32,762 bases of DNA from Candidatus Nanoarchaeia archaeon (GTDB lineage Archaea; Nanobdellota; Nanobdellia; SCGC-AAA011-G17; JACPNG01), in the NCBI GenBank assembly GCA_030745695.1, contig JASLOB010000022.1, positions 1-32,762 of the forward strand, given 5' to 3'. Each line of letters opens with the position of its first letter. Within the stretch, counting starts at the first letter, position 1. Shown here in pieces: positions 17,270-25,524 of the stretch. Below the pieces are notes generated by a model. It made no database searches and was not told where the DNA came from. It saw only the letters and a program-made list of their open reading frames with translations. Both the position numbers and the translations under genes were made by a program.

Positions 17270-17753
17270 TTTTTATTTTCTCAATCAATTTTGAAGTAGA
17301 CATTCCTTCTTTTAGTTTTATGATATGTATTTTTCCACCATATTTTTTAACAATGGGAGACTCAATACAATCTTCTCCATATTCTGATCCATTAACATGA
17401 ATATTTGGCTTGATGGATTCAACAAATTTCAAACAATCTGTTTTATTAAATATTGTAACAAAATCAACACATTCAAATCCTGCTAACAACTTTGCTCTAT
17501 TTTTTTCATTGTTGTAGGGTCTTTTTTCAAAATCTTCATTATTCATTAATCTTTTCCATTCCCTAACTGAATCATCAGAATTAACTCCAACAATTAAAAT
17601 ATCTCCTTGTTTTTTAGCTTCTTCTAAAATATATAAATGTCCGATGTGTATGATATCAAAACTACCATTTATTGTAACTATAGTTTTTCCTTTAGCTTTT
17701 AATTCATCTACTAATTTAGAAATTTCTTCTCTAGACTTAATTTTACTTATCAT
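17262..17753 (-). CDS. Heptose-1-phosphate nucleotidyltransferase (HldE C-domain/RfaE2-like)
   Basis: Cytidylyltransferase fold motif NGSFDIIHIGHLYILEEAKKQGDILIVGVNSDDSVREWK, typical of RfaE domain II. Confidence 0.88.
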   Translation of the reverse strand: MISKIKSREEISKLVDELKAKGKTIVTINGSFDIIHIGHLYILEEAKKQGDILIVGVNSDDSVREWKRLMNNEDFEKRPYNNEKNRAKLLAGFECVDFVTIFNKTDCLKFVESIKPNIHVNGSEYGEDCIESPIVKKYGGKIHIIKLKEGMSTSKLIEKIKNE

Positions 17754-18714
17754 TTTTCATTGATTTTTCAATTTCAATAGTAGTTGCAGTTGATGTGCCA
17801 AATTTATTTACAACTATTCCTGCAGCATAATTTGCTAAGGTGATTGCCTCTTCCATATTTGCTCCAGAGGATAAAGCTAAAGTTAAGATAGATATCACTG
17901 TATCTCCTGCTCCAGAAACATCATAAACTTCTCTAGCTTTAGTTGGAAAATGTTTAACTTCATCACTAAAAAGGATCATTCCTCTTGGACCTCTTGTGAT
18001 CAATAAATCAGAATCAAATTTTTCTCTTAATTTATTTCCAACTTTATTAATATTATCTTCTTCTTTTCCAAAAACCTCTGCCATTTGACTTGCTTCTTCA
18101 TAATTTGGGGTGATTAAATTAACTCCTTTGTACAACTCTTTATTTTCAGGTTTAGGATCTACAACTAAATATTTATTTTTATCCTTGCATAATCTGATTA
18201 ATTCATCCATAACTTTTTTGTTGATTAATCCTTTTCCATAATCTGAAACTATTACAGAATCAATTTCTGGAACTATTTGTTTTATTTTTTTAATAGCTTC
18301 TTCTTCAATCTCTTCATTTATTGTATCCTTAACATCATAATCTATTCTCAATAATTGCTGATTATTTGCAACTACTCTTTCTTTTAGTATAGTTCTTCTA
18401 TTTGCATCTTTAATTAATAAATCTGTTCTAATTTTTCTAGAATTTAATTTGTTTAATAATATTTCAGCATGTGTATCTTCTCCTATGACTCCAATTATAG
18501 AAACTTTAACACCTAAACTAGCTAAATTATTAGCTGCATTAGCTGCACCTCCAGGAACATAATTTTCCCATCCTACATCTACTAGAGGAATAGGTGCTTC
18601 AGGAGAGACTCTAGAAACATCTCCAAAAACATATTTATCTAATATGATGTCTCCAACTACTAAAACTTTTTTTTCTTTAAATTTACTCATAATTTTAATT
18701 AAATTTTCTTTCAT
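17743..18714 (-). CDS. Heptose-7-phosphate kinase-like PfkB kinase (HldE N-domain/RfaE1-like)
   Basis: VGDIILDKYVFGDVSRVSPEAPIPLVDV (RfaE1-type), GGAANAANNLASLG, DVSGAGDTVISILTLALSSG. Confidence 0.9.
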   Translation of the reverse strand: MKENLIKIMSKFKEKKVLVVGDIILDKYVFGDVSRVSPEAPIPLVDVGWENYVPGGAANAANNLASLGVKVSIIGVIGEDTHAEILLNKLNSRKIRTDLLIKDANRRTILKERVVANNQQLLRIDYDVKDTINEEIEEEAIKKIKQIVPEIDSVIVSDYGKGLINKKVMDELIRLCKDKNKYLVVDPKPENKELYKGVNLITPNYEEASQMAEVFGKEEDNINKVGNKLREKFDSDLLITRGPRGMILFSDEVKHFPTKAREVYDVSGAGDTVISILTLALSSGANMEEAITLANYAAGIVVNKFGTSTATTIEIEKSMKNDK

Positions 18715-19058
18715 AATTCTAATTCATCTAAATTTATTTTTTCGCTCTCTGTTTTTCTATATGTATCTTCATCTTGATGTTGGGTTGAAAACTCAAATAT
18801 TTCAGAATTTTCTAATCCAGTAAATCTATGCCATTGTTCTGGAACTAAATGTTGTATATCTCCTTCTTGCATTATCCATTTTTTATCTTCTAATTCCATT
18901 AATACTCTTCCAGATTGGATGTAAAATGTTTCTTCTTTAATTTTATGTTTGTGCATACTCCCTCTAAATCCTTTTTTTAATATTAATTTTTTACCACAAT
19001 ACTTCTCATTATTTATAATCCAATGTTCTTCACCCCACATTTTAGGAACTATTTTCAT
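18711..19058 (-). CDS. Cupin-domain protein (mannose-6-phosphate isomerase-like)
   Basis: MWGEEHWIINNEKYCGKKLILKKGFRGSMHKHKIKEETFYIQSG...GDIQHLVPEQWHRFTG: double cupin motif; 4-nt overlap with the downstream kinase. Confidence 0.85.
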   Translation of the reverse strand: MKIVPKMWGEEHWIINNEKYCGKKLILKKGFRGSMHKHKIKEETFYIQSGRVLMELEDKKWIMQEGDIQHLVPEQWHRFTGLENSEIFEFSTQHQDEDTYRKTESEKINLDELEL

Positions 19059-19086
19059 GATATATCAAGTATAAAATATAGAATTT

Positions 19087-19616
19087 TTAAGCTTTTCTAC
19101 AATAATTCTGAATCTTTCTAGAACATTCTTTAGAAGATAATTTTGAAGTATTGATGATTAAACTTCTTTTATAAGGATAAACTAATTCATCATCATATTT
19201 TTTTAGCCATTCCATCAACTTTTTATTAGTTGTTATTTTATCAAATTTTTTCCTAGATTTGTTATATGCTCTTTTATTCAATTTATTAAAATCACAATTA
19301 AGTTTGATAAGATAAACTTTTCCTTTATTTTCTTCTACAATCTTAATAACTTTTTTTATAAGCTCATTCTCTTGACTGTATATGCTAATGTGATTATTAG
19401 TCCATTAACATTTTCTTTAACAGCTTCTTTTATCAAATCTAATCTTATTTTTTTACAAAAAGACCAAAATAATTTTGATTTAGAATCAAGAATTGAAGAT
19501 ACTAAATCTATTACTAAATGATTATGAAACAATTTATATCTTGTTATTTTTTCTATTTTTTTAGCAATAGTTAATTTTCCTGATGCGGGAGGTCCATAAA
19601 TTAATAATAATTTCAT
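19087..19616 (-). pseudogene. P-loop nucleotide kinase-like gene interrupted by one frameshift (two ORFs in the supplied track)
   Basis: ORF 19356-19616 gives MKLLLIYGPPASGKLTIAKK...GLIITLAY; a different frame continues YSQENELIKKVIKIVEENKGKVYLIKLNCDFNKLNKRAYNKSRKK...NTSKLSSKE without a stop from about 19382 down to 19087. Confidence 0.8.
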
Positions 19617-19725
19617 AAAATATTAATATAAACAGTATTTTTAAATTTATATAATTGATTTTTTCTTCAAAATAACACTCTATTAAACAGACACATTTAA
19701 ATACCATTTTTTTATTAGCTAAAGA

Positions 19726-20094
19726 ATGGATAAAATAGTAATTGGCGTCATAGAAAAAGTAAAAATTAAAGGTAAAACTACAATAGAAATGCTGGCTAAG
19801 ATAGATACTGGAGCCCAACATAACTCAATTAGTATGAAATTAGCATCAGAACTTAAATTAGGCCCAGTAGTAAGAACAGCTATAATTAAGAACGCGCATG
19901 GAAAAGCAGTTCGTCCAGTAGTAAAAGCAGTTATAGAAATAAAAGGGGAAAAAATAGAATCAGAGTTTAACTTATCAAATAGAGAAAATATGAAATATCC
20001 TATATTAATTGGAATGAGTGTGTTAAAAAATGGATTTTTAATAGATCCTTCTCAAGATAATTCAAAAGATGAAACTAGCAATAATAAGTCTTAA
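19726..20094 (+). CDS. RimB/ATP-dependent zinc protease-like (retropepsin-like fold)
   Basis: AKIDTGAQHNSISMKLASEL (DTGA aspartyl-protease-like motif), NLSNRENMKYPILIGMSVL; directly precedes a RimK-like gene. Confidence 0.85.
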   Translation: MDKIVIGVIEKVKIKGKTTIEMLAKIDTGAQHNSISMKLASELKLGPVVRTAIIKNAHGKAVRPVVKAVIEIKGEKIESEFNLSNRENMKYPILIGMSVLKNGFLIDPSQDNSKDETSNNKS

Positions 20095-21133
20095 AGGAGA
20101 AAGTAGTTCTAAGATAGCAGATGAAGCTAAAGAATTGTTTAAAGTAGTTGATAGATTAGACATTAGAAAGATAGAAGTCCATGCTACCTCAAAAGGATTA
20201 AATGTTTTGTATGAAGGAAAATCTATAGAAAAATATGATTGTATCTATGTAAGAGGGTCTCATAAATATTTATTGTTACAAAGAACACTAACAGAAGCTC
20301 TAAATAAAGAAGCTTATATGCCAATACAACCAAGTGCTTTTACTATAGGTCATGATAAATTCTTAACATTAGCTGAATTACAAAAAAATAAAGTACCAAT
20401 TCCAACTACATATTTAGCAGCAACTGTAGGTAGTGCAAAAAAAATATTATCAAAAATAAATTTTCCAATTATTATGAAATTATCTTCAGGAACACAAGGA
20501 AAAGGAGTTATGTCTGCTGATTCTCTACAATCTGCTAATTCTATATTAGATACATTAGAAGTTTTCAAACAACCATACATAATTGAAGAATACATAGAGA
20601 CAAATGCAACAGACATTAGATTAATAGTAGCAGGAGATAAAATAATTGGGGCAATGAAAAGAAAAGCTACTTCTGAAGAGATGAGAGCTAATATACATAT
20701 GGGTGCTATTGGATCTAATTTTGTTCCTAGTCTAGAGATTGAAGAAATCTCACTTAAAGCTGCAAAAGCAATAAAATCAGATATATGTGCTGTTGATATA
20801 CTAGAAGGATTAAAACCAATGGTAATAGAAGTAAATTTATCTCCAGGGTTAGAAGGAATAACAAAAGCAACTGGAAAGAACATTCCAAAGTTAATAGCTA
20901 AATTTTTATATGAAAAAACTAAAAAATTTAAATCTTCTAAAACAACTAAAGATTATAATGATGTATTAAAAGAGATAGATAATGGAAAAGAAATTATAAC
21001 TAACTTAAACATAAAAACTGGTAAGATAAGGCTCCCTGAAATCATAACTAAAACAACAAGGTTTAAAGATGATGATGAAGTCTCAATAAGTATAGATAAA
21101 GGTAAAATTATTGTGAAAAAAATCAATGATTAA
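20069..21133 (+). CDS. RimK-family ATP-grasp ligase with C-terminal AbrB/MazE-like extension
   Basis: ATP-grasp features: FPIIMKLSSGTQGKGVM, PYIIEEYIETNATDIRLIVAGDKIIGAMKR, ICAVDILEGLKPMVIEVNLSPGLEG; C-terminus IKTGKIRLPEIITKTTRFKDDDEVSISIDKGKIIVKK. Confidence 0.9.
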   Translation: MKLAIISLKGESSSKIADEAKELFKVVDRLDIRKIEVHATSKGLNVLYEGKSIEKYDCIYVRGSHKYLLLQRTLTEALNKEAYMPIQPSAFTIGHDKFLTLAELQKNKVPIPTTYLAATVGSAKKILSKINFPIIMKLSSGTQGKGVMSADSLQSANSILDTLEVFKQPYIIEEYIETNATDIRLIVAGDKIIGAMKRKATSEEMRANIHMGAIGSNFVPSLEIEEISLKAAKAIKSDICAVDILEGLKPMVIEVNLSPGLEGITKATGKNIPKLIAKFLYEKTKKFKSSKTTKDYNDVLKEIDNGKEIITNLNIKTGKIRLPEIITKTTRFKDDDEVSISIDKGKIIVKKIND

Positions 21134-21165
21134 TCTTATATATTTTTCTCTTATATATTCTAGAC

Positions 21166-21690
21166 ATGATAAAATACATATTGATGACGTTATTAATGAG
21201 TTCTTTAGTTAGTGCTACTACTGAAACTATTAATTTGGATATTGGTGAAAGTTTTGTAATAAGAGATAAAAACATCACTTTAGTTAATATTAATGAAGAT
21301 GATGAAAAAGTGGTAGTTTGTGTAAATAATAAAAGAGCAATAGTTGAAGATAATGAAGGTGAGAAATTAGTTAATGGAGTTTATGTTGAAGTTAAAAGCG
21401 TAGATAGAGAAGATGCTAGACTAAAAATAGAGAGAGATTGTGATGACAATGATTGTGAATGTGAAAGTGATTGTAGTAATAATTTATGTGTTACTAAGAA
21501 AGAAGGGACAACACAAGAAACTCAAAATATTGAAGAGATTAAAGATATAAAAGATAATATTAATCAAGAAGATGAAGAAATAATAGTAATAAGAAACACT
21601 CAATCTCAATCTAATAATGGATTATTAATTTTAGGAATATTCATTCTTTTAGTGATTATTATCTTTATAATTATAAAAAGAAAAAAATAA
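21166..21690 (+). CDS. Secreted protein of unknown function with C-terminal TM anchor
   Basis: Signal peptide MIKYILMTLLMSSLVSA, Cys/Asp cluster CDDNDCECESDCSNNLC, C-terminal TM plus KRKK. Confidence 0.75.
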   Translation: MIKYILMTLLMSSLVSATTETINLDIGESFVIRDKNITLVNINEDDEKVVVCVNNKRAIVEDNEGEKLVNGVYVEVKSVDREDARLKIERDCDDNDCECESDCSNNLCVTKKEGTTQETQNIEEIKDIKDNINQEDEEIIVIRNTQSQSNNGLLILGIFILLVIIIFIIIKRKK

Positions 21691-21978
21691 TTATTTTTTT
21701 TCTAACTTTCTTTTATATGTTTCTGCATGTTCTTCACTACAGAATCTATAGAGCTCACCCTTAAGTTCTTCTTCAATAAAATCATCTGATAAAATTTTCA
21801 AACATAAAGAACATTTAGCTAGTCTATCACCTGCATCATAACCTTGCATAAATCCTTGTTCTACTTCATCTATCTCATCATCTTCAATAGATTCTTCTCT
21901 TCCTTCTTCAGAATACACATCTCTTAGCTCTTTATCTTCGTTTTCAACTGTTTCTTCAATAAATTCTTCTTCTTCCAT
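21691..21978 (-). CDS. Acidic protein with C-terminal TRASH/MYM-like zinc-binding motif
   Basis: CSLCLKILSDDFIEEELKGELYRFCSEEHAETYKRKLE (CxxC...CxxxH) after a highly acidic N-terminus. Confidence 0.7.
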   Translation of the reverse strand: MEEEEFIEETVENEDKELRDVYSEEGREESIEDDEIDEVEQGFMQGYDAGDRLAKCSLCLKILSDDFIEEELKGELYRFCSEEHAETYKRKLEKK

Positions 21979-22030
21979 AAAAAATGAATTATCAAAATAT
22001 TTAAAAAGATTTTTATTCTTAATAGATTAT

Positions 22031-22735
22031 ATGAACATTGCAATATTATTTAGTGGTGGAAAGGATTCAATTAATGCAGTCCAATTAGCAAAACAAAAAG
22101 GTTGGAATATTAAATATTTATTATCTGTTAAGCCAAGTAGAACAGATTGTTACTTATTTCATTTCGCTACAGTAGAACACACAAAAGAAATTGCTAAAAT
22201 TTTAGGTTATAGCCATATCTTAGTTGATTGTGATGTAGCTGATCCTCAAAAAGAAGCAGATATTGTTAAAGAAGTTGTAACTAAAAATCCGGTTGATGCT
22301 GTTGTTTTAGGAGGTATTGGATTACAAGAAACTCAACTAAAAGTTATTAGAGATACTTTATTTCCATTAGGTATTGAAGTATTTGCTTCCCATAAAGATG
22401 AAAATCACGAATCTTTAATGAGAAAACTAATAAAAGATAACTATGAGATCATAATAACTCAAGTAGCTTCAGATGGAATGAGTAAATGGTTAGGTAAAAA
22501 ATTAACAAAAGATAACTTTGAAGAACTAAAAAAAGATTCAATTAAGTATGGATTTCATGTTGGATTTGAGGGTGGATATGCTGACACATTTGTTGTTAAT
22601 GGTCCTATATTCAAAAAAAGATTTGAAGTTTTAGACACTGAAAAAGTTATGGATACTGAAGAAAGTGGTTATGTAATCATTAAAGATTATATAATTAAAG
22701 ATAAAAAAAGTAGAATAACTCAAATTTCTAAATAA
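22031..22735 (+). CDS. dph6: Diphthine--ammonia ligase-like ATP-pyrophosphatase
   Basis: LFSGGKDSINAVQLAKQKGW PP-loop, VLGGIGLQETQLKVIRDT, DGMSKWLGKKL, NVDFV-type EGGYADTFVVNGPIFKKR. Confidence 0.88.
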   Translation: MNIAILFSGGKDSINAVQLAKQKGWNIKYLLSVKPSRTDCYLFHFATVEHTKEIAKILGYSHILVDCDVADPQKEADIVKEVVTKNPVDAVVLGGIGLQETQLKVIRDTLFPLGIEVFASHKDENHESLMRKLIKDNYEIIITQVASDGMSKWLGKKLTKDNFEELKKDSIKYGFHVGFEGGYADTFVVNGPIFKKRFEVLDTEKVMDTEESGYVIIKDYIIKDKKSRITQISK

Positions 22736-24037
22736 TCAATCCTCAACAATTGATAAACTAGGATCTTCTAAATATTTTTTTAGTTCATTCATAAATCTAG
22801 ATGTGGTTGCACCATCAAATATTCTATGATCAAATGTAACAGATATTGGTAGAATTTTTCTTATTACTATTTTTCCATCTACTACTCTAGGAATATCTTT
22901 AGCTCTTCCTAATCCTAAAATAGCTGCTTCAGGATAATTAACAATAGGGGTTCCATAACTCCCACCTATACTTCCATAATTTGTTATTGTAAATGTTCCA
23001 CCTTTTAAATCTCCTAAATCAACTTTTCTTTCTTTTGTTTTGTCAGCTAACTCTTTTATTTCTTTAGCTAAATCTAATATTCCTTTTTGATCAACCCCTT
23101 TTACTACAGGAACAATCAATCCATTTTCAGTATCAACTGCTATCCCAAAATTATAATATTTTTTTATGATAATCTCTTCTCCTTGTATTGAAGAATTAAC
23201 TATAGGATATGACTTTATTGCATGTATTAATGCTTTTATTATATATGGCAAGAAAGTTAGTTTAATCCCTTTTTTCTCTGCTACTTCTTTTTGTACTTTT
23301 CTTACATCACTTAATTCAGTAATGTCTATTTCATCCATGGAAGTAACATGGGCAACTTCATTAACTGCCCTCATCATATTATCAGCAATAGTTTTTCTTA
23401 TTCCTTTTAATGGAATTCTATCTACATAGCCATATAAATCATATTTCTTTGTAACTTTAATCTCTTTTTTCTCTTCAATCTCTACTGGAACTTCTCCTTT
23501 AGATGCTTTTTTGATATCTTCTTCTACAACTCTTCCACCTTGTCCAGTTCCTTCTAAAGTAGAAATATCAACATTTAATTCTTTAGCTAATTTTCTTATA
23601 GAAGGTGTTGCTAAAACTTTCTTTTTTTCTTTTGTTTCTTTTTTTGTTTCTTCAACTTTAAATTCTTCATCTGATTCTTCTAAATCTCCAACAACAGAGG
23701 TAGTCTTTCTTTTTTCTTTCTTAGGCTCTTCTTTTATTTCTTCTTTTACTTCCTTCTTTTCTTCAATTTTTTTCTCTTTAGTTTCTTCAACTTTCTCTCC
23801 TTCTTCCCCTATTACAGCTAATGTTTCTCCAACTTTAACAGTTTCTCCTTCTTTAAAGTTTAATTTTAAAATTTTACCAGATTTAGGACTTGGAATATCC
23901 ACAACAGCTTTATCAGTCTCAACTTTAGCTATTGGATCATGTTCTTTTATATCATCCCCTTCTTTAACAATCCATTCTACTAATTCACCTTCAGCTATTC
24001 CTTCACCAACATCTGGAAACTTAAACTCATATGCCAT
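22736..24037 (-). CDS. pdhC: 2-oxoacid dehydrogenase E2 (dihydrolipoamide acyltransferase)
   Basis: Lipoyl domain (KFPDVGEGIAEGELVEW...VETDKAVVDIPSP), E3/E1-binding domain (ATPSIRKLAKELNVDISTLEGTGQGGRVVEEDI), catalytic DHRIFDGATTSRFMNELKKYLEDP. Start MAYEFKFP at 24037 with SD-like GAGGT preferred over the supplied 24073. Confidence 0.95.
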   Translation of the reverse strand: MAYEFKFPDVGEGIAEGELVEWIVKEGDDIKEHDPIAKVETDKAVVDIPSPKSGKILKLNFKEGETVKVGETLAVIGEEGEKVEETKEKKIEEKKEVKEEIKEEPKKEKRKTTSVVGDLEESDEEFKVEETKKETKEKKKVLATPSIRKLAKELNVDISTLEGTGQGGRVVEEDIKKASKGEVPVEIEEKKEIKVTKKYDLYGYVDRIPLKGIRKTIADNMMRAVNEVAHVTSMDEIDITELSDVRKVQKEVAEKKGIKLTFLPYIIKALIHAIKSYPIVNSSIQGEEIIIKKYYNFGIAVDTENGLIVPVVKGVDQKGILDLAKEIKELADKTKERKVDLGDLKGGTFTITNYGSIGGSYGTPIVNYPEAAILGLGRAKDIPRVVDGKIVIRKILPISVTFDHRIFDGATTSRFMNELKKYLEDPSLSIVED

Positions 24038-24755
24038 GATAATCGACCTCTTTTTTATTGAATACTTCAGCAAATCTATAAACCAATTTATCTTTAACTT
24101 CTTGTAAAACTAATTCTCTACCTAAAATTGTTTGCATACTAATAGGTGGAGTTTTACTTACTGGAAATCCACAAGGATCTATTAATTCAGTGTAAGGAAT
24201 ATTATGAGAATTATTAACATTTAATGCAAATCCATGATGGGTATAAATCCATTCTCCTCTAGTTTCAGTTCCTATACCTTTAGTACAAAGGACTTTGTAT
24301 TTACCATCTTGATTATACCATGTTGCCCTATATGGTTTATCAGTTTTTGGATTCATAGTATCTACTCTTGTGATTAGAATGTTAAAATCTTTAGCAGTTC
24401 TTATCATAACTTCTTCAAAAGATATCATAAGTTCACGTATACTAGGTCGTCTCCATTTCATTATCGTATATCCAACAATTTGACCAGGACCTAAAAAAGC
24501 TGCTCCACCCCCTCTCTCAGTTTTCTCATGAAAATCTATATTATACTTACTTAATTCAGCCTTATCAACTTTTAATTTATTCCATCCATTATTACTTATT
24601 CCAAATGTAATTGTTGGTGGATGTTCCACTAATATTAAAGTATCAGATGTTTCTCCATCTATTCTTCTTTGAAGTTCTTTTTTTTGTCGTTCCCATGATT
24701 CTTCATAAGATATATTCCCTAAATCTATCACATCTAATCTATTTTCCAAATTCAT
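24027..24755 (-). CDS. lipB: Lipoyl(octanoyl) transferase LipB
   Basis: LVEHPPTITFG, RGGGAAFLGPGQIVGYTIM, GIGTETRGEWIYTHHGFALNVN, DPCGFP. Start MNLENRLDV at 24755 (preceded by GGTGTGAGGG) preferred over 24818. Confidence 0.93.
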   Translation of the reverse strand: MNLENRLDVIDLGNISYEESWERQKKELQRRIDGETSDTLILVEHPPTITFGISNNGWNKLKVDKAELSKYNIDFHEKTERGGGAAFLGPGQIVGYTIMKWRRPSIRELMISFEEVMIRTAKDFNILITRVDTMNPKTDKPYRATWYNQDGKYKVLCTKGIGTETRGEWIYTHHGFALNVNNSHNIPYTELIDPCGFPVSKTPPISMQTILGRELVLQEVKDKLVYRFAEVFNKKEVDYHGI

Positions 24756-24816
24756 TCCCTCACACCTAATAATATACAATAAAAACTTTTTTAAGTATAA
24801 AAATGTTATCTTAAAC

Positions 24817-25248
24817 ATGCCTGATTTTAAAACACATTATGCAACTATAATGATAACTTTACTTTTTGTATTAGGATTCTTTTGGTTTTTACAAAATCCG
24901 AGAAGTTTAGAAACAGATAGTGGATTAGAAGATATTACTGGAATGGATATTTCTGAAATTTTGTTAGATAGTATAACTTCTTCTAAAGAAGATAATAATG
25001 AGATTATGAAGAATGCTGAAAGGATAGTCTTTGATTATTTGATTAGTAATAATATAGATGGAGATATTCAAAAATCTTCTAAAGAAGATGAATTGTTTAG
25101 AATAGAAGTAGATCTATTTAATTCTGAATTTGATGTTGTATTTGATTTAGATAGTGGTGGAAATATAAAATGTTTTCAAAGATTCAATGATAAAAAATGT
25201 TATGATAACTTCGATGATCTTAACATAAGATTTTTATCTATGTCCTAA
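24817..25248 (+). CDS. Hypothetical protein with N-terminal TM segment
   Basis: 143-aa ORF, HYATIMITLLFVLGFFWFLQN near the N-terminus; two Cys near the C-terminus. Confidence 0.65.
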   Translation: MPDFKTHYATIMITLLFVLGFFWFLQNPRSLETDSGLEDITGMDISEILLDSITSSKEDNNEIMKNAERIVFDYLISNNIDGDIQKSSKEDELFRIEVDLFNSEFDVVFDLDSGGNIKCFQRFNDKKCYDNFDDLNIRFLSMS

Positions 25249-25344
25249 ATTTACATTCTTTTCACTTGACTAAACACATTTATATAATATAAAATCTTAG
25301 ATATTTTATCAATAAAATCAATTCTAACACATAAACTTAAGACA

Positions 25345-25524
25345 ATGGAAATCGAAGCCTCCACCTCTTCAATAATAAGTCATATAGAAGAGATTGTAGC
25401 TCTTCTAGAAAGAAACCCAAATGCTACAGAAGGAGATCGTATTTATGTTGAAACTCAAATTAAAAATCTTCCTGAGAGACTACAGGGAGAATATTTAGAA
25501 AGAGTTGAGGTAATAACATATTAA
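25345..25524 (+). CDS. Small soluble protein (59 aa), not in the supplied ORF track
   Basis: TATA-like TTTATATAA about 70 nt upstream; translation MEIEASTSSIISHIEEIVALLERNPNATEGDRIYVETQIKNLPERLQGEYLERVEVITY*. Confidence 0.55.
   Translation: MEIEASTSSIISHIEEIVALLERNPNATEGDRIYVETQIKNLPERLQGEYLERVEVITY

Noticed and set aside
19561-19821. Minus-strand ORF of 86 aa
   Set aside because: Overlaps the kinase start and the RimB-like gene start plus their promoter; hydrophobic low-complexity translation.
20350-20883. Minus-strand ORF of 177 aa
   Set aside because: Antisense of the RimK-like ATP-grasp gene, which has clear family motifs.
23600-23800. Apparent repeat tract (ttcttcttttatttcttc...)
   Set aside because: Low-complexity coding for the E2 EKEEKK linker, not a CRISPR or satellite repeat.
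23511-24107. Plus-strand ORF of 198 aa, Ser/Phe-rich
   Set aside because: Mirror of the Lys/Glu-rich E2 linker; the minus-strand E2 is unambiguous.
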